A stretch of DNA of 64,000 nucleotides from Mesorhizobium sp. B2-1-1 (GTDB lineage: Bacteria > Pseudomonadota > Alphaproteobacteria > Rhizobiales > Rhizobiaceae), in the NCBI RefSeq assembly GCF_006442975.2, contig NZ_CP083954.1:4037501-4101500 (forward strand), given 5' to 3'. Shown here piece after piece: positions 28,822 through 38,727 of this stretch. Positions within the stretch are counted from its first letter, which is position 1. Each line of letters starts with the position of its first letter. The notes below the pieces were generated by a model. That model was not told where the DNA came from, made no database searches, and saw nothing but the letters and a program-made list of their open reading frames with translations. A program made the position numbers and the translations under genes.

Positions 28822-30462
28822 TCATTTCCTGTCGCGCCGCTGCTTCAGAAGAGCCTCGGTCAAGGTGATCTCGGAAAACAGCGCCCGCATCGTATGGTCA
28901 TTGATCTCGCGGCTGAGAAACATGGCGCGTAGCGCGGCGCGCTCGGCTTCTATGCCGGCCGCCCTGAGTTCAAGCTCCAGACGGCTCGCCTCACGCGCCT
29001 CGGCACGCGCTTCGTCGGCCTCGTCGGAGGCGGCGATGCGGCGCCGGTAGCCGGCGACGATGCTGTCGGCAACGGCGAGCCGTGCCTCGACGGCCCCGCC
29101 CTCGCCTGCCTCATTGGCGATGCTCTCGATCCTGGCGATCGCCGCATTGGCTGCGCCGACCCGCGCCCGGCGCTCCTCGGCCGCTGCCGGGTCCTCGCCC
29201 GGTTCGACCAGCCCGCGAGCGATCTTCGGCAGCGCGAGGCTGGCGATGGCCAGCGAGCAGATGATGACCCCGGCGGCGAGGAAGATCACCACGTCGCGGG
29301 CCGGGAACGGCGAGCCGTCCTGCAAGGTGAGCGGCAGCGACAGGATACCGGCCAACGTGATCGCTCCGCGCACGCCGGCGACCGATCCGGCGAGCCGCAC
29401 GCGCAGGCCGAACGGCTCGGCCTTTCGCTTGCCGAGCCGCGCCGCCATGGCGCCCGCCATGTCGCCGATCCATATCCACAGGAAACGCAGGCCGATCAGG
29501 CAAAGGGTCAGCAGCAGGACTGTCAGCACCGGCTCGATGATCCAGTGCCGGCTGGACAACTCCGGCGGCACCTTACGGATGATATCGGGAAATTGCAGGC
29601 CAAGCAGAATGAAGAGCGCGCCGTTGAAGACGAAGGACAGCGTCGACCACAGCGACATCGTCTGCATGCGCGCCGAGACACCGAGAAAGCGGAACATGCC
29701 GGAAACTCCGGTCAACAGGCCGGCGGTGACCGCCGCCAGGATGCCCGAGGCGCCGATATGCTCGGCGCCGAGATAGGAGACGAAAGGCACCAGGATCATG
29801 ACCAGAACCTGCGCCTCCGCCGGCACGCCGCCGATGCGGTTGAGCAGTTGCAGCGCCTTGGCGGCAACGAACAGCGCCGCCATGCCGGCGAGGATGCCGG
29901 CAGCCACGGCATAGAGAAAGCTCAGCGAGGCCGCGGCAAAGGAAAAGCTGCCGGTCAATGCCGCCACCACGGCAAAGCGGAACATGACCAGACCCGACGC
30001 GTCGTTGAGCAGCGACTCGCCTTCCAATATGTGCATCAGCCGCGCCGGAACGATGTTCCTGTCGACTATGGAAGACACCGCCACCGCGTCGGTCGGCGAC
30101 AGCACCGCGGCGAGCGCGAAAGCGACGACGAGCGGGATGCTGGGCACGAGCCAATGCAAGGCGTAGCCAAATCCGACGATGGTGAAGAAGACCAGTCCAA
30201 TGGCAAGGTCGAGGATAGGGCCACGCAAGGCGACAAGCTCGCGTTTGGGCGCAGCAAAGGCATCGGCGAACAGAAGCGGCGGAATGAATACGAGCAGGAA
30301 CAGTTCCGGATCGATCTCGACATGCAGCCCGCGCGCCGGCCAGGCCAGCGCAGCACCCATGGCGATCTGCAGCACCGGCAGCGGCACCCGCACCAGCCGC
30401 ACCAATGCACCGGAAAGCGCCACTAGGACGAGCACGACGAGGATGAAGACGGCAACTTGCAT
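28822..30462 (-). CDS. CPA1-type Na+/H+ antiporter
   Basis: A 546-residue protein with about 12 transmembrane segments followed by a cytoplasmic tail of about 140 residues. Transport motifs visible: FIPPLLFADAFAAP (helix 3 loop), AAVLSPTDAVAVSSI and GESLLNDASGLVMFRFAV, containing the essential acidic residues of the NhaP/YjcE family. The tail carries EERRARVGAANAAIARIES and a long charged helical stretch, likely a coiled coil for regulation. Ion choice between Na+ and K+ cannot be settled. Confidence 0.93.
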   Translation of the reverse strand: MQVAVFILVVLVLVALSGALVRLVRVPLPVLQIAMGAALAWPARGLHVEIDPELFLLVFIPPLLFADAFAAPKRELVALRGPILDLAIGLVFFTIVGFGYALHWLVPSIPLVVAFALAAVLSPTDAVAVSSIVDRNIVPARLMHILEGESLLNDASGLVMFRFAVVAALTGSFSFAAASLSFLYAVAAGILAGMAALFVAAKALQLLNRIGGVPAEAQVLVMILVPFVSYLGAEHIGASGILAAVTAGLLTGVSGMFRFLGVSARMQTMSLWSTLSFVFNGALFILLGLQFPDIIRKVPPELSSRHWIIEPVLTVLLLTLCLIGLRFLWIWIGDMAGAMAARLGKRKAEPFGLRVRLAGSVAGVRGAITLAGILSLPLTLQDGSPFPARDVVIFLAAGVIICSLAIASLALPKIARGLVEPGEDPAAAEERRARVGAANAAIARIESIANEAGEGGAVEARLAVADSIVAGYRRRIAASDEADEARAEAREASRLELELRAAGIEAERAALRAMFLSREINDHTMRALFSEITLTEALLKQRRDRK

Positions 30463-30581
30463 GGTCCGATTCCGGCAGTTTTGCCGACCATGCGCAATCG
30501 CCCGCGCTTCGTCCAGCCGGAGCGCGCCTACGCAGAGTTGGAGGTCAGCGGCGGTGTGAACGGCCTAGCGGCGGCGACAGA

Positions 30582-30607
30582 AAAAGGCCGCTCAAGAGCG
30601 GCCTTTT
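30582..30607 (-). terminator. Rho-independent terminator after the L,D-transpeptidase gene
   Basis: Inverted repeat AAAAGGCCGCT (30582-30592) and AGCGGCCTTTT (30597-30607) around CAAG. It lies 19 bp past the stop of the minus-strand gene at 30626, with A/T runs on both sides, so it may also serve a plus-strand transcript. Confidence 0.92.
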
Positions 30608-30625
30608 CCCTGAATAATCAATCGC

Positions 30626-31879
30626 TTAGAGCGACGAAGTGATCTGCAGCTCGTTGTTTCCGTCGAGGCCATATATGTCGTCGCGGAACTGGACGACGCC
30701 GGGGCCCGTCGACCAGGCCGAGAGATAGAGGAAATGCACCGGCACCGGGTTGGTGACCTGGACCGGCGTGTTTTCGCCGGTCTTGATCGCAGCCTCGAAA
30801 TGCTGACGGTCCCAGCCGGGCGTGTCGCGCAGGATCCAGGTGACGAGGTCGCGCACGTTCTGCACGCGCACGCAACCCGAGGAATCGAAGCGCATCATCT
30901 TGCCGAACAGGCTCTGCTGCGGCGTATCGTGCATGTAGACACCGTCCGGGCTCGGGAAATTGATCTTCACCGACGCCATGGCGTTGTCCGAACCGGGGTC
31001 CTGGCGGAAACGGTACTTGGCCGCGTCATCGGTCGACCAGTCCACATTCATCGGATCGACTTCGCTGCCGTCTGGCGCAAACAGGCGAATATGGCTGTTC
31101 TTGAGATAATCGGGGTCCTTGCGCATCAATGGGATGATGTCCTTGCGCACGATCGACACCGGCGCGTTCCAATATGGATTGACGATGATCTCGTTGATCT
31201 TGGAATTGACGATCGGTGTCTGGCGATCGATCTTGCCGACGATCGCGGTATGGCGAAGCACGACGCGATCGTTCTCGACCGCCTCGACCTGCGCTGCCGG
31301 AATATCGACCAGCACATAACGGCTGCCAAGCGTGCCCGCCTTCTCCTTCAATCGCTGGAGATTGGTTTGCAACTGGCCGAGCCGGATCTGCGCCGAAACG
31401 TTCATCGCCGCGTAGGTATATTTGCCCAGCGCTCCGTCGGCCGGCAGGCCGTGGCGCAATTGGAAGCGCTTGACCGCCGAGTCGACATAGGAATCGAAGG
31501 CCGTCGAGATGCCGGCGCTCTGCGACAGGTCGCCGGCGACCATCAGGCGCTTGCGCAACGGCACGACATCGGGATCGTCGACGCCGAGCTGCAGTTTCTT
31601 GGTCGCGGGAACCTCGACCCAGCCGCCCTGCCCGACGATGTTCTGGTACTGCGCCACAGCCTGCTCGGTGAAGGCCACGGTCTGCGGGCTGAAGATCGGC
31701 AGCGTCGAGGCCACCTTGCCGCCTGCGCTGGCGCGGGCGTCGAACTGATCGTCCCAGTTGCCGCGCGCCGAGGACTTCAGGATGTCCCCGATCACATCCT
31801 GCGCGCTGGCGCGGCCGGCAACAACGGCGGCTGCGAGCGCGGAGGCTCCGGAAAGGAAGAAACGGCGGCTGGTTCTCAT
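30626..31879 (-). CDS. L,D-transpeptidase (YkuD domain, YcbB-like)
   Basis: Cell-wall enzyme that makes 3-3 crosslinks or attaches proteins to meso-diaminopimelate. The 417-residue protein has a Tat-like leader (TSRRFFLSGASALAAAVV), a peptidoglycan-binding repeat at about 120-165 (AFDSYVDSAVKRFQLRHGLPADGALG), and a YkuD domain ending in the catalytic block YMHDTPQQSLFG...DSSGCVRV (Cys at about residue 350). The start is uncertain between 31879 and 31912; the former best fits a twin-arginine leader. Downstream of a MarR regulator of the LdtR type, its probable controller. Confidence 0.88.
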   Translation of the reverse strand: MRTSRRFFLSGASALAAAVVAGRASAQDVIGDILKSSARGNWDDQFDARASAGGKVASTLPIFSPQTVAFTEQAVAQYQNIVGQGGWVEVPATKKLQLGVDDPDVVPLRKRLMVAGDLSQSAGISTAFDSYVDSAVKRFQLRHGLPADGALGKYTYAAMNVSAQIRLGQLQTNLQRLKEKAGTLGSRYVLVDIPAAQVEAVENDRVVLRHTAIVGKIDRQTPIVNSKINEIIVNPYWNAPVSIVRKDIIPLMRKDPDYLKNSHIRLFAPDGSEVDPMNVDWSTDDAAKYRFRQDPGSDNAMASVKINFPSPDGVYMHDTPQQSLFGKMMRFDSSGCVRVQNVRDLVTWILRDTPGWDRQHFEAAIKTGENTPVQVTNPVPVHFLYLSAWSTGPGVVQFRDDIYGLDGNNELQITSSL

Positions 31880-32228
31880 GGACGTTCCAGACATTTGTAG
31901 CAGTTCGAACACTTGCTGCGTTGATCATCGGGCGATCTCGCCCGCACTCTAAAATTGGCAATCTTAACAATTAGCCAACCATGGTCCGCATCACCTCGGT
32001 GTGAAAACGCGCAAGGCTACGCGGCTGCGGGTGAACTCATGGTCTTCACCACAGCATCACTGCCATCTTCGGTTCCATTGGAATATGGCGGCAACGTGGC
32101 CTTGGCCCGCAATTTGCTTCGGCCAGCGCAACGAAAAGAAAAGACCGATGCTTTTCGGCACCGGCCCTGACTGGAGGTCGCTGTTGCGGCCGCGCTTCTG
32201 TGGCGCGGCTTCTGATTGGGGATGTGGC
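31880..32228. other. Regulatory spacer upstream of the L,D-transpeptidase gene
   Basis: A 349-bp gap between the stop of the MarR regulator gene and the transpeptidase start. It contains a TTGGC...GCCAA dyad near its left side and no convincing gene. This is the place to expect the transpeptidase promoter. Confidence 0.55.
31955..31978 (-). promoter_or_regulatory. Candidate MarR/LdtR operator upstream of the L,D-transpeptidase gene
   Basis: Imperfect palindrome TTGGCAAT-N7-ATTAGCCAA; the outer arms TTGGC (31955-31959) and GCCAA (31974-31978) pair perfectly and the inner parts partly. It lies about 75 bp upstream of the transpeptidase start, in the right place for a regulator site. Assignment to LdtR is inference. 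Confidence 0.45.
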
Positions 32229-32744
32229 TTACATCCGGTAAGCGATGGTGTCGTTCCAGAAGCGGTCGAGGCGCTGGAGGGCGCGGTTCATCTGCTTGAA
32301 TTCGTCGGTGTTGATGCCGCCGACCTGCTCGATCGAGCCGACATGGCGCTCATAGAGACCGGCGACCACGTCCGCCACCTCGTTGCCCTTCGGCGTCAGC
32401 GAGACGCGGACCGAACGACGGTCGATGCGCGAGCGCTGGTGGTTGATGAAGCCGAGATCGACAAGCTTCTTGAGATTGTAGGAGACGTTCGAGCCGAGAT
32501 AGTAGCCCCGCGAGCGCAACTCGCCGGCAGTCAGCTCCGAATTGCCGATGTTGAAGAGCAGCAGCGCCTGGATGGCGTTGATGTCGGAACGGCCATTGCG
32601 GTCGAACTCGTCCTTGATCACGTCGAGCAGACGGCGGTGCAGGCGCTCGACCAGTTGGAGCGATTCCATGTACAGGGAACGGATTGCCTCGCGGCGATCG
32701 TCGGAAACGTTGGCGGTCTTTGCCGCCGGACGCGAATTGATCAT
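32229..32744 (-). CDS. ldtR: MarR-family regulator, LdtR-like
   Basis: A 171-residue winged-helix regulator: helices at ALLLFNIGNSELTAGELRSR, recognition region GSNVSYNLKKLVDLGFI and wing SRIDRRSVRVSLTPKG (about residues 62-120). It resembles LdtR of Ca. Liberibacter and Sinorhizobium, a MarR protein that controls an L,D-transpeptidase and stress tolerance. The neighbouring downstream gene here is an L,D-transpeptidase, which supports the assignment. Residues 1-20 are polar and disordered. Confidence 0.85.
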   Translation of the reverse strand: MINSRPAAKTANVSDDRREAIRSLYMESLQLVERLHRRLLDVIKDEFDRNGRSDINAIQALLLFNIGNSELTAGELRSRGYYLGSNVSYNLKKLVDLGFINHQRSRIDRRSVRVSLTPKGNEVADVVAGLYERHVGSIEQVGGINTDEFKQMNRALQRLDRFWNDTIAYRM

Positions 32745-32981
32745 TGTCTTTGCCTCTCGTTTGTCGCCCTGGTGATTTTTTGTTTTTCACCTTGATCGCG
32801 ACACTATCGAATACTCATAAAATTCGACTTAAACGCCAAGGCTAACAAGAGCTTACCGGTAATAGGTTTCGCAAGACGCTTAACGAACGGTCACTCGAGC
32901 AAGGATAATTAACCTAAAGATTTAGCCAATGATTTCAGGGCGAAATCCGATCCGCCGGATCGCCGGCGGCGCGTGCCGGCT

Positions 32982-33404
32982 TCAGGTCCGGGGCGACCGC
33001 TTCTGCAGATAGATGACGAGGCGGAAAACGACATAGAGCAGCGCCACCCCCGCATGCGAGACGACGATGAGCGGGCGGTGGCCGAAGAGTTCGGGAAAGC
33101 CGGCATACATGACGATCTCCGTCACGGCGCAGATGAACCAGATCACCGGGCCCCAGGAGGCCAGCATCCATAGGCCGGCTGCGGCAAAGGGAAAAAACAC
33201 GGCGAGCATCACCGCTGTCACCTGCCAGTGGACCGGCATCAGGTCGAAGCGCCACAGCGAGCCGGGATAGAAGCCGATAAGCCTGATCCAGTACAGGATA
33301 CCGAACAGCAGGCAGTATCCTGATATGATTCGCTGGAACCAGGCGAAGATAACCTCCACCCCTGAAGGCTGAAGCACGACGCGTCTGGACGTCACCTCAC
33401 TCAT
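32982..33404 (-). CDS. DUF6163-like membrane protein
   Basis: A 140-residue protein with four predicted transmembrane helices (about 19-42, 60-82, 83-101 and 112-132) and the sequence YWIRLIGFYPGSLWRFDLMPVHWQVTAVML, a pattern of a small rhizobial membrane family. It overlaps the downstream stop of the hydrolase gene by 4 bp, which couples their translation. Function unknown. Confidence 0.7.
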   Translation of the reverse strand: MSEVTSRRVVLQPSGVEVIFAWFQRIISGYCLLFGILYWIRLIGFYPGSLWRFDLMPVHWQVTAVMLAVFFPFAAAGLWMLASWGPVIWFICAVTEIVMYAGFPELFGHRPLIVVSHAGVALLYVVFRLVIYLQKRSPRT

Positions 33405-34444
33405 AGCGCGAGTTCCCGTTCACCGAGCGAGGAAAAATAGGCATCGACATCCGCGTCGTCGACCGCATCGAGGGTTGCCGGCAGCCATTGCGGCTTGGAA
33501 CCCTTTTCGATGATGGTGGCGCGTATGCCTTCGTAGAAATCGTGGCCCGCGAGCATCCGGTTGAGGATGCGGAACTCCATCTTCATGCATTGATCCATCG
33601 GCAGCGTCAGGCCGGCAGTGATCTGGCGCCAGGCGACACGAAGGCTGGTCGGCGAGCGCGTCAGGATCGTCGCCAGCGTCCTTGCCGCAAACTCATCGCT
33701 CCCTGCCGCCTGCTCCAGGCTGCCGATGATATCGGCAAGCGACGCCTGCGCGAAGTGATGGGCGATCGCCTCCAGCACCTGCCTGTCCGTCTCGCGCTTC
33801 GCCGGGATGAAGAAGCCGCGCAGCACCGATTCGGGATCGCCGGTGGCGGCGAGTTGGTCGAGAAAGCCAGCCTGGTCCTGCGCCTTGATCGTATGCGTGG
33901 CCAGCCCGGACCACAACGCGTCGCCATAGCGGATACGATTGCCGGTCAGCGCCAGGTACATGCCGAAGGAACCGCCAAGATCGGGCAGCAGATGGCTGGC
34001 GCCGACATCCGGGAAAAAGCCGATACCCACCTCCGGCATGGCGAACTGCGCATTTTCCGTCATCACCCGGTGCGATCCATGAAAGGAGATGCCGACGCCG
34101 CCGCCCATGACGATGCCGTCGATCAGCGCCACATAAGGTTTTTTGAAACGCGCGATCTGGGCGTTCAGCCGATACTCGTCGGCGAAGAACTCGACAGGCG
34201 GCTTACCGGCCCGGCCGGCCTCATAGATGTGGAGAATGTCGCCCCCGGCCGAAAACGCCCTACCCTCGGCCTTGACGACGACGACGTCGACGCTCCAGTC
34301 CCGCTCCCAAGCGTGCAATGCCTTGGCGAGTGCATTGACCATGCCGTGCGTGACCGCATTGAGTGCCCGCGGCCGCGTCAACGTGACGATGCCGGCCCGG
34401 CCCAGATGTTCGAAGCGGATCTCGTCGCCTCCGCCAAAATCCAT
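33401..34444 (-). CDS. 3-hydroxyisobutyryl-CoA hydrolase-like enoyl-CoA hydratase family protein
   Basis: A 347-residue crotonase-fold enzyme, longer than ordinary enoyl-CoA hydratases (about 260) and close to 3-hydroxyisobutyryl-CoA hydrolase of valine breakdown. Oxyanion-hole regions are visible: KAEGRAFSAGGDI and LIDGIVMGGGVGISFHGS, followed by MPEVGIGFFPDVGASHLL with the glutamate that marks hydrolases, and a C-terminal HDFYEGIRATIIEKGSKPQW extension. It precedes a small membrane protein gene with a 4-bp overlap. Confidence 0.9.
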   Translation of the reverse strand: MDFGGGDEIRFEHLGRAGIVTLTRPRALNAVTHGMVNALAKALHAWERDWSVDVVVVKAEGRAFSAGGDILHIYEAGRAGKPPVEFFADEYRLNAQIARFKKPYVALIDGIVMGGGVGISFHGSHRVMTENAQFAMPEVGIGFFPDVGASHLLPDLGGSFGMYLALTGNRIRYGDALWSGLATHTIKAQDQAGFLDQLAATGDPESVLRGFFIPAKRETDRQVLEAIAHHFAQASLADIIGSLEQAAGSDEFAARTLATILTRSPTSLRVAWRQITAGLTLPMDQCMKMEFRILNRMLAGHDFYEGIRATIIEKGSKPQWLPATLDAVDDADVDAYFSSLGERELAL

Positions 34445-34639
34445 CGTGAAAGAATCCCTCCCCCGCTCCGCCGGGACTGAAGTGCTAAAGCGTGGCCCAT
34501 GGCCGCGTCAATGCCGGCATGCCGGCAGCGCGTCTTGGCTCGTGCCGGAGCCTAGTGCTAAAAGAGCCGTTGTCGCCGCAACGCCGGGAACCGCACGGCG
34601 ACTGCGCAGCTGTAGCGGGTTTCCAATGGGGTGTTGCTC

Positions 34640-35470
34640 ATGGCTGGATTTGCGCGCCTCGTGCCGATGACGATCGGGCTGATCGTCATTTGCCTGGCTT
34701 TGCAACCGACCCTGGCGGCAAGCCTCGCCGATCTTTACCAGTCGCAGACCATCGTCAACGGTCGGTACGAGAAGAACCGCCAGGCCGGCTTCAAACGTTG
34801 CCTCGACGCGGTTCTGGTCCGGGTTTCCGGCGACCAGCGCCTGCCGGCGAAACCGGAGATGGCGGCGCTGCGCGACAAGGCCGGCAGCTTCGTGACGGCC
34901 TTTCGCTACCGCGATCGCATGGAAGGCATTCCCAACCATGACGATCAGGGCACGTATGATCGGCCTCACAATCTCTACTGCCAGTACAGCCCGGCGATGA
35001 TCGATCCGGTGCTGGCTTCGCTCGGCAGCAGGCCATGGCTGACCGAAAGGCCACGGCTGGCGGTGTTCTTGTCGACCGAGCGCGGCGTCAAGCATTTCGC
35101 GCTCGATGCCGATGACGAGCGCGGCGTGCTGATGCGCGAGTCGTTCGGCAATGCCGCCGCGCCGATCGCCATGCAGGTAACCTTCCCCACGGCAGCGCTG
35201 CTGTCGAAGGCGGGGCTGGACGACAGGATCATGCGCGACGCCGACATGGCGAAGCTGGACACGGTTGCGAAAATGGCCGGCGCCGACCAAGCGCTTTCCG
35301 GCAGCATCGTCTGGAGCGGTAAGGAGTTGGGCTGGATCGCCGACTGGCGGCTGGCGAAGGCCGGCAAGACCTACGCCTGGCAAGTGCGCGGCGTCGGCTT
35401 CGACGAGGCGTTCCGCGTCGGCATGCGCGGTGCGGCGCAGATCCTTTCGGGCAATGGGCAACCCGAATAG
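34640..35470 (+). CDS. Exported DUF2066 domain protein
   Basis: A 276-residue protein with a signal peptide (LVPMTIGLIVICLALQPTLAA). The mature start SLADLYQSQTIVNGRYEKNRQAGFKRCLDAVLVRVSGDQRL is the DUF2066 N-terminal block, and a C-terminal beta domain ends in FRVGMRGAAQIL. The DUF2066 family is periplasmic and of unknown function. The start may be GTG 34631 or ATG 34640; neither has a clear ribosome binding site. It ends 88 bp before hemB on the same strand. Confidence 0.8.
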   Translation: MAGFARLVPMTIGLIVICLALQPTLAASLADLYQSQTIVNGRYEKNRQAGFKRCLDAVLVRVSGDQRLPAKPEMAALRDKAGSFVTAFRYRDRMEGIPNHDDQGTYDRPHNLYCQYSPAMIDPVLASLGSRPWLTERPRLAVFLSTERGVKHFALDADDERGVLMRESFGNAAAPIAMQVTFPTAALLSKAGLDDRIMRDADMAKLDTVAKMAGADQALSGSIVWSGKELGWIADWRLAKAGKTYAWQVRGVGFDEAFRVGMRGAAQILSGNGQPE

Positions 35471-35558
35471 AGACCCGATCGGATTGCTGGCACAAACGTG
35501 TCGCATTGGTCAGCACCACGGGTGCGTGATAAAAGCCGGCCAAACGAGAGTTTTGGCG

Positions 35559-36590
<1,032 letters not shown>

Positions 36591-36766
36591 TTTCCTCCCA
36601 GCGCCTTCAAACCATATGCTCTTCATGGACCCACCGGCAAATGAGCCGGTATAGCGGCTGTCTCGGCAACCGCCATTTTGGCATCCGCACCAACCATCAG
36701 GCAACACTCTGGACATCGCATAGGCGAAGTACGGATATGCATCTTTTCGATCGCGGAAAATACTAC

Positions 36767-36779
36767 TTGCAATTTGCAA
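36767..36779 (+). promoter_or_regulatory. Palindrome upstream of the DHFR-like gene
   Basis: Perfect palindrome TTGCAATTTGCAA, with a further TTGCAA half-site at 36803-36808, about 57 bp before the start codon of the reductase gene. The spacing suits a repressor site for an unidentified regulator. Confidence 0.45.
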
Positions 36780-36835
36780 TCGGTTTGCTAGAAAGTAACT
36801 GCTTGCAAAATACAACTGGTCTGAGGAGGCTTTCC

Positions 36836-37483
36836 ATGTCCAGACTTCGCGTCAACGCATTCACCTTGTCGCTCGACGGTTACGGCGCCGGTCCCGACCA
36901 GGATTTGAAAAACCCGCTCGGCGTCGGTGGGGAAGCCCTGCACAAATGGATGATCGGTACCCGCACCTTCCGCAAGATGGTGCTCGGAGACGATGGCGGC
37001 ACAACCGATATCAACGAGGCGTTCGCGGCGCGCAGCTTCGAGAATGTCGGCGCCTGGATCCTCGGCCGCAACATGTTCGGGCCGATCCGCGGCGAATGGC
37101 CTGACGAAAACTGGAAGGGCTGGTGGGGCGACAACCCGCCCTATCATGTGCCGGTCTTCGTGCTGACCCACCATGCGCGCGAGCCGATCGTCATGGAGGG
37201 CGGCACGACCTTTTACTTCATTACGGATGGCATCCATTCGGCGCTCGAGCAGGCAAGGGCAGCGGCCAATGGCAGCGATGTGCGGGTCGGCGGCGGCGTC
37301 GCCACCATCCGGCAGTACCTCCAGGAGAGGCTCATCGACGAGATGCATCTGGCGATCTCGCCGGTGCTGCTCGGCTCCGGCGAGCACCTCTTCGCCGGGA
37401 TTGATATGCCGAAGCTCGGCTACGCGTGCAGCGAACAAGTAGCGACGCCGCTTGCCACGCATGTCGTCATCAAGCGGACTTAG
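36836..37483 (+). CDS. Dihydrofolate-reductase-like (RibD C-terminal domain) protein
   Basis: A 215-residue protein of the DHFR/RibD-C superfamily. It has N-terminal RVNAFTLSLDGYGAGPDQ, GAWILGRNMFG (NADPH loop), PVFVLTHHAR and the NADPH-binding VRVGGGVATIRQYLQERLIDEMHL. Such proteins often reduce unknown pterin- or nitro-type substrates. They are commonly the targets of DNA-damage or HTH regulators. GAGGAGG gives a strong ribosome binding site at 36823. No linked folate genes, so DHFR activity is not assured. Confidence 0.82.
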   Translation: MSRLRVNAFTLSLDGYGAGPDQDLKNPLGVGGEALHKWMIGTRTFRKMVLGDDGGTTDINEAFAARSFENVGAWILGRNMFGPIRGEWPDENWKGWWGDNPPYHVPVFVLTHHAREPIVMEGGTTFYFITDGIHSALEQARAAANGSDVRVGGGVATIRQYLQERLIDEMHLAISPVLLGSGEHLFAGIDMPKLGYACSEQVATPLATHVVIKRT

Positions 37484-37533
37484 GAATTAGTTGTCTGCGA
37501 CAGTGGGAATTGGCAACCCTTGGTGCAGATCCT

Positions 37534-37559
37534 TTCTCCCCGTCACTATACGGGGAGAA
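37534..37559. repeat. Palindromic element, probable bidirectional terminator
   Basis: Perfect 10-bp inverted repeat TTCTCCCCGT (37534-37543) and ACGGGGAGAA (37550-37559) around CACTAT, lying between the convergent DHFR-like and ppk2 genes, 14 bp past the ppk2 stop. Without a long T-run it may be one of the short extragenic palindromes common in rhizobia. Confidence 0.65.
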
Positions 37560-37573
37560 GGACAAACTCTCGT

Positions 37574-38494
37574 TCAATACTTCTCGGGCACGTAGAGCTC
37601 GCGCGGCAGCACCTGGCGCTCGTATTCGGGATTGAAGACCCGCTCGGGCAGCGTGATCTCCTCGTGCGGCACCTCTTCATAGGGAACCTGCTGCAAGAGG
37701 TGGTCGATGCAGTTCAGCCGGGCGCGCTTCTTGTCGTTGCCCTCGACGATGAACCAGGGCGCCTCCGGAATGTTGGTACGGGCGAAGGTCTCTTCCTTGG
37801 CCTTGGTGTACTGTTCCCAGCGCACCCGCGACTGCAGGTCCATCGGCGACAGCTTCCACTGCTTCATCGGATCGTGGATGCGCATCAGGAAGCGCATCTG
37901 TTGTTCCTCGTCGGTGATCGAGAACCAGTATTTGACCAGCGTGATGCCCGAACGGACCAGCATGCGCTCGAACTCCGGCACGTCACGGAAGAATTCCTCC
38001 ACCTGATCGGGCCCAGCGAAACCCATCACCCGCTCGACGCCGGAACGGTTGTACCAGGAGCGGTCGAACAGAACGATCTCGCCGCCGGCCGGCAGGTGCG
38101 GCACATAACGCTGGAAATACCATTGCGACGTCTCTCGCTCGGTCGGTGCCGGAAGCGCCACGACGCGGCAGATCCGCGGGTTGAGCCGCTGGGTGATGCG
38201 CTTGATGACGCCGCCCTTGCCAGCCGAATCGCGGCCTTCGAAGATCACCACAAGCTTCTTCTTGTGGTAGGCGACCCAGGATTGCAGCTTGATCAGCTCG
38301 GATTGCAGCCCGATCAGGTCGCGAAAATACTGCATGCGGTCGATAGAAGGCGGATGCGCGTTCTTGTAGATCCTGGCGATCTCCAGCGACAGCGCCGGTT
38401 CCGACATCTCCAGTTCATAGTCCTCGTCGAGCGTGTCGGCGAGTTCGGCTTCCAGCCAGTCCCGGGCGCCGGACTTGGGTATGGATTCATTCAT
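37574..38494 (-). CDS. ppk2: Polyphosphate kinase 2
   Basis: Makes nucleoside triphosphate from polyphosphate (class I PPK2). The 306-residue protein has Walker A VIFEGRDSAGKGGVIKRI (about residues 82-99), the Walker B region EIVLFDRSWYNRSGVERVMGF, and the lid motif PTERETSQWYFQRY. One-domain length agrees with the class that phosphorylates nucleoside diphosphates. GGAGGAACACC precedes the ATG at 38494; an upstream extension to 38623 lacks a site. Confidence 0.95.
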   Translation of the reverse strand: MNESIPKSGARDWLEAELADTLDEDYELEMSEPALSLEIARIYKNAHPPSIDRMQYFRDLIGLQSELIKLQSWVAYHKKKLVVIFEGRDSAGKGGVIKRITQRLNPRICRVVALPAPTERETSQWYFQRYVPHLPAGGEIVLFDRSWYNRSGVERVMGFAGPDQVEEFFRDVPEFERMLVRSGITLVKYWFSITDEEQQMRFLMRIHDPMKQWKLSPMDLQSRVRWEQYTKAKEETFARTNIPEAPWFIVEGNDKKRARLNCIDHLLQQVPYEEVPHEEITLPERVFNPEYERQVLPRELYVPEKY

Positions 38495-38727
38495 CGGTGT
38501 TCCTCCATCTGCAAGCTGCCGCCTCCGGCAACGACCGGGCGTCGCGTCCTGACGGCGGCGCGCAACGCCCTGATCGACTGAGTATAGGCCGGCAATGACG
38601 GTTTTATTGCAGGGGCACGCCACGGCCGCTCATCGGTGTGCTGGGGCCGGAGGGCGACAAGCCGCACGGATTGTCCTACAAATCCAGCAACCTGATCGGG
38701 CCATTCTTCTCAATCGCGAGGACTGAC

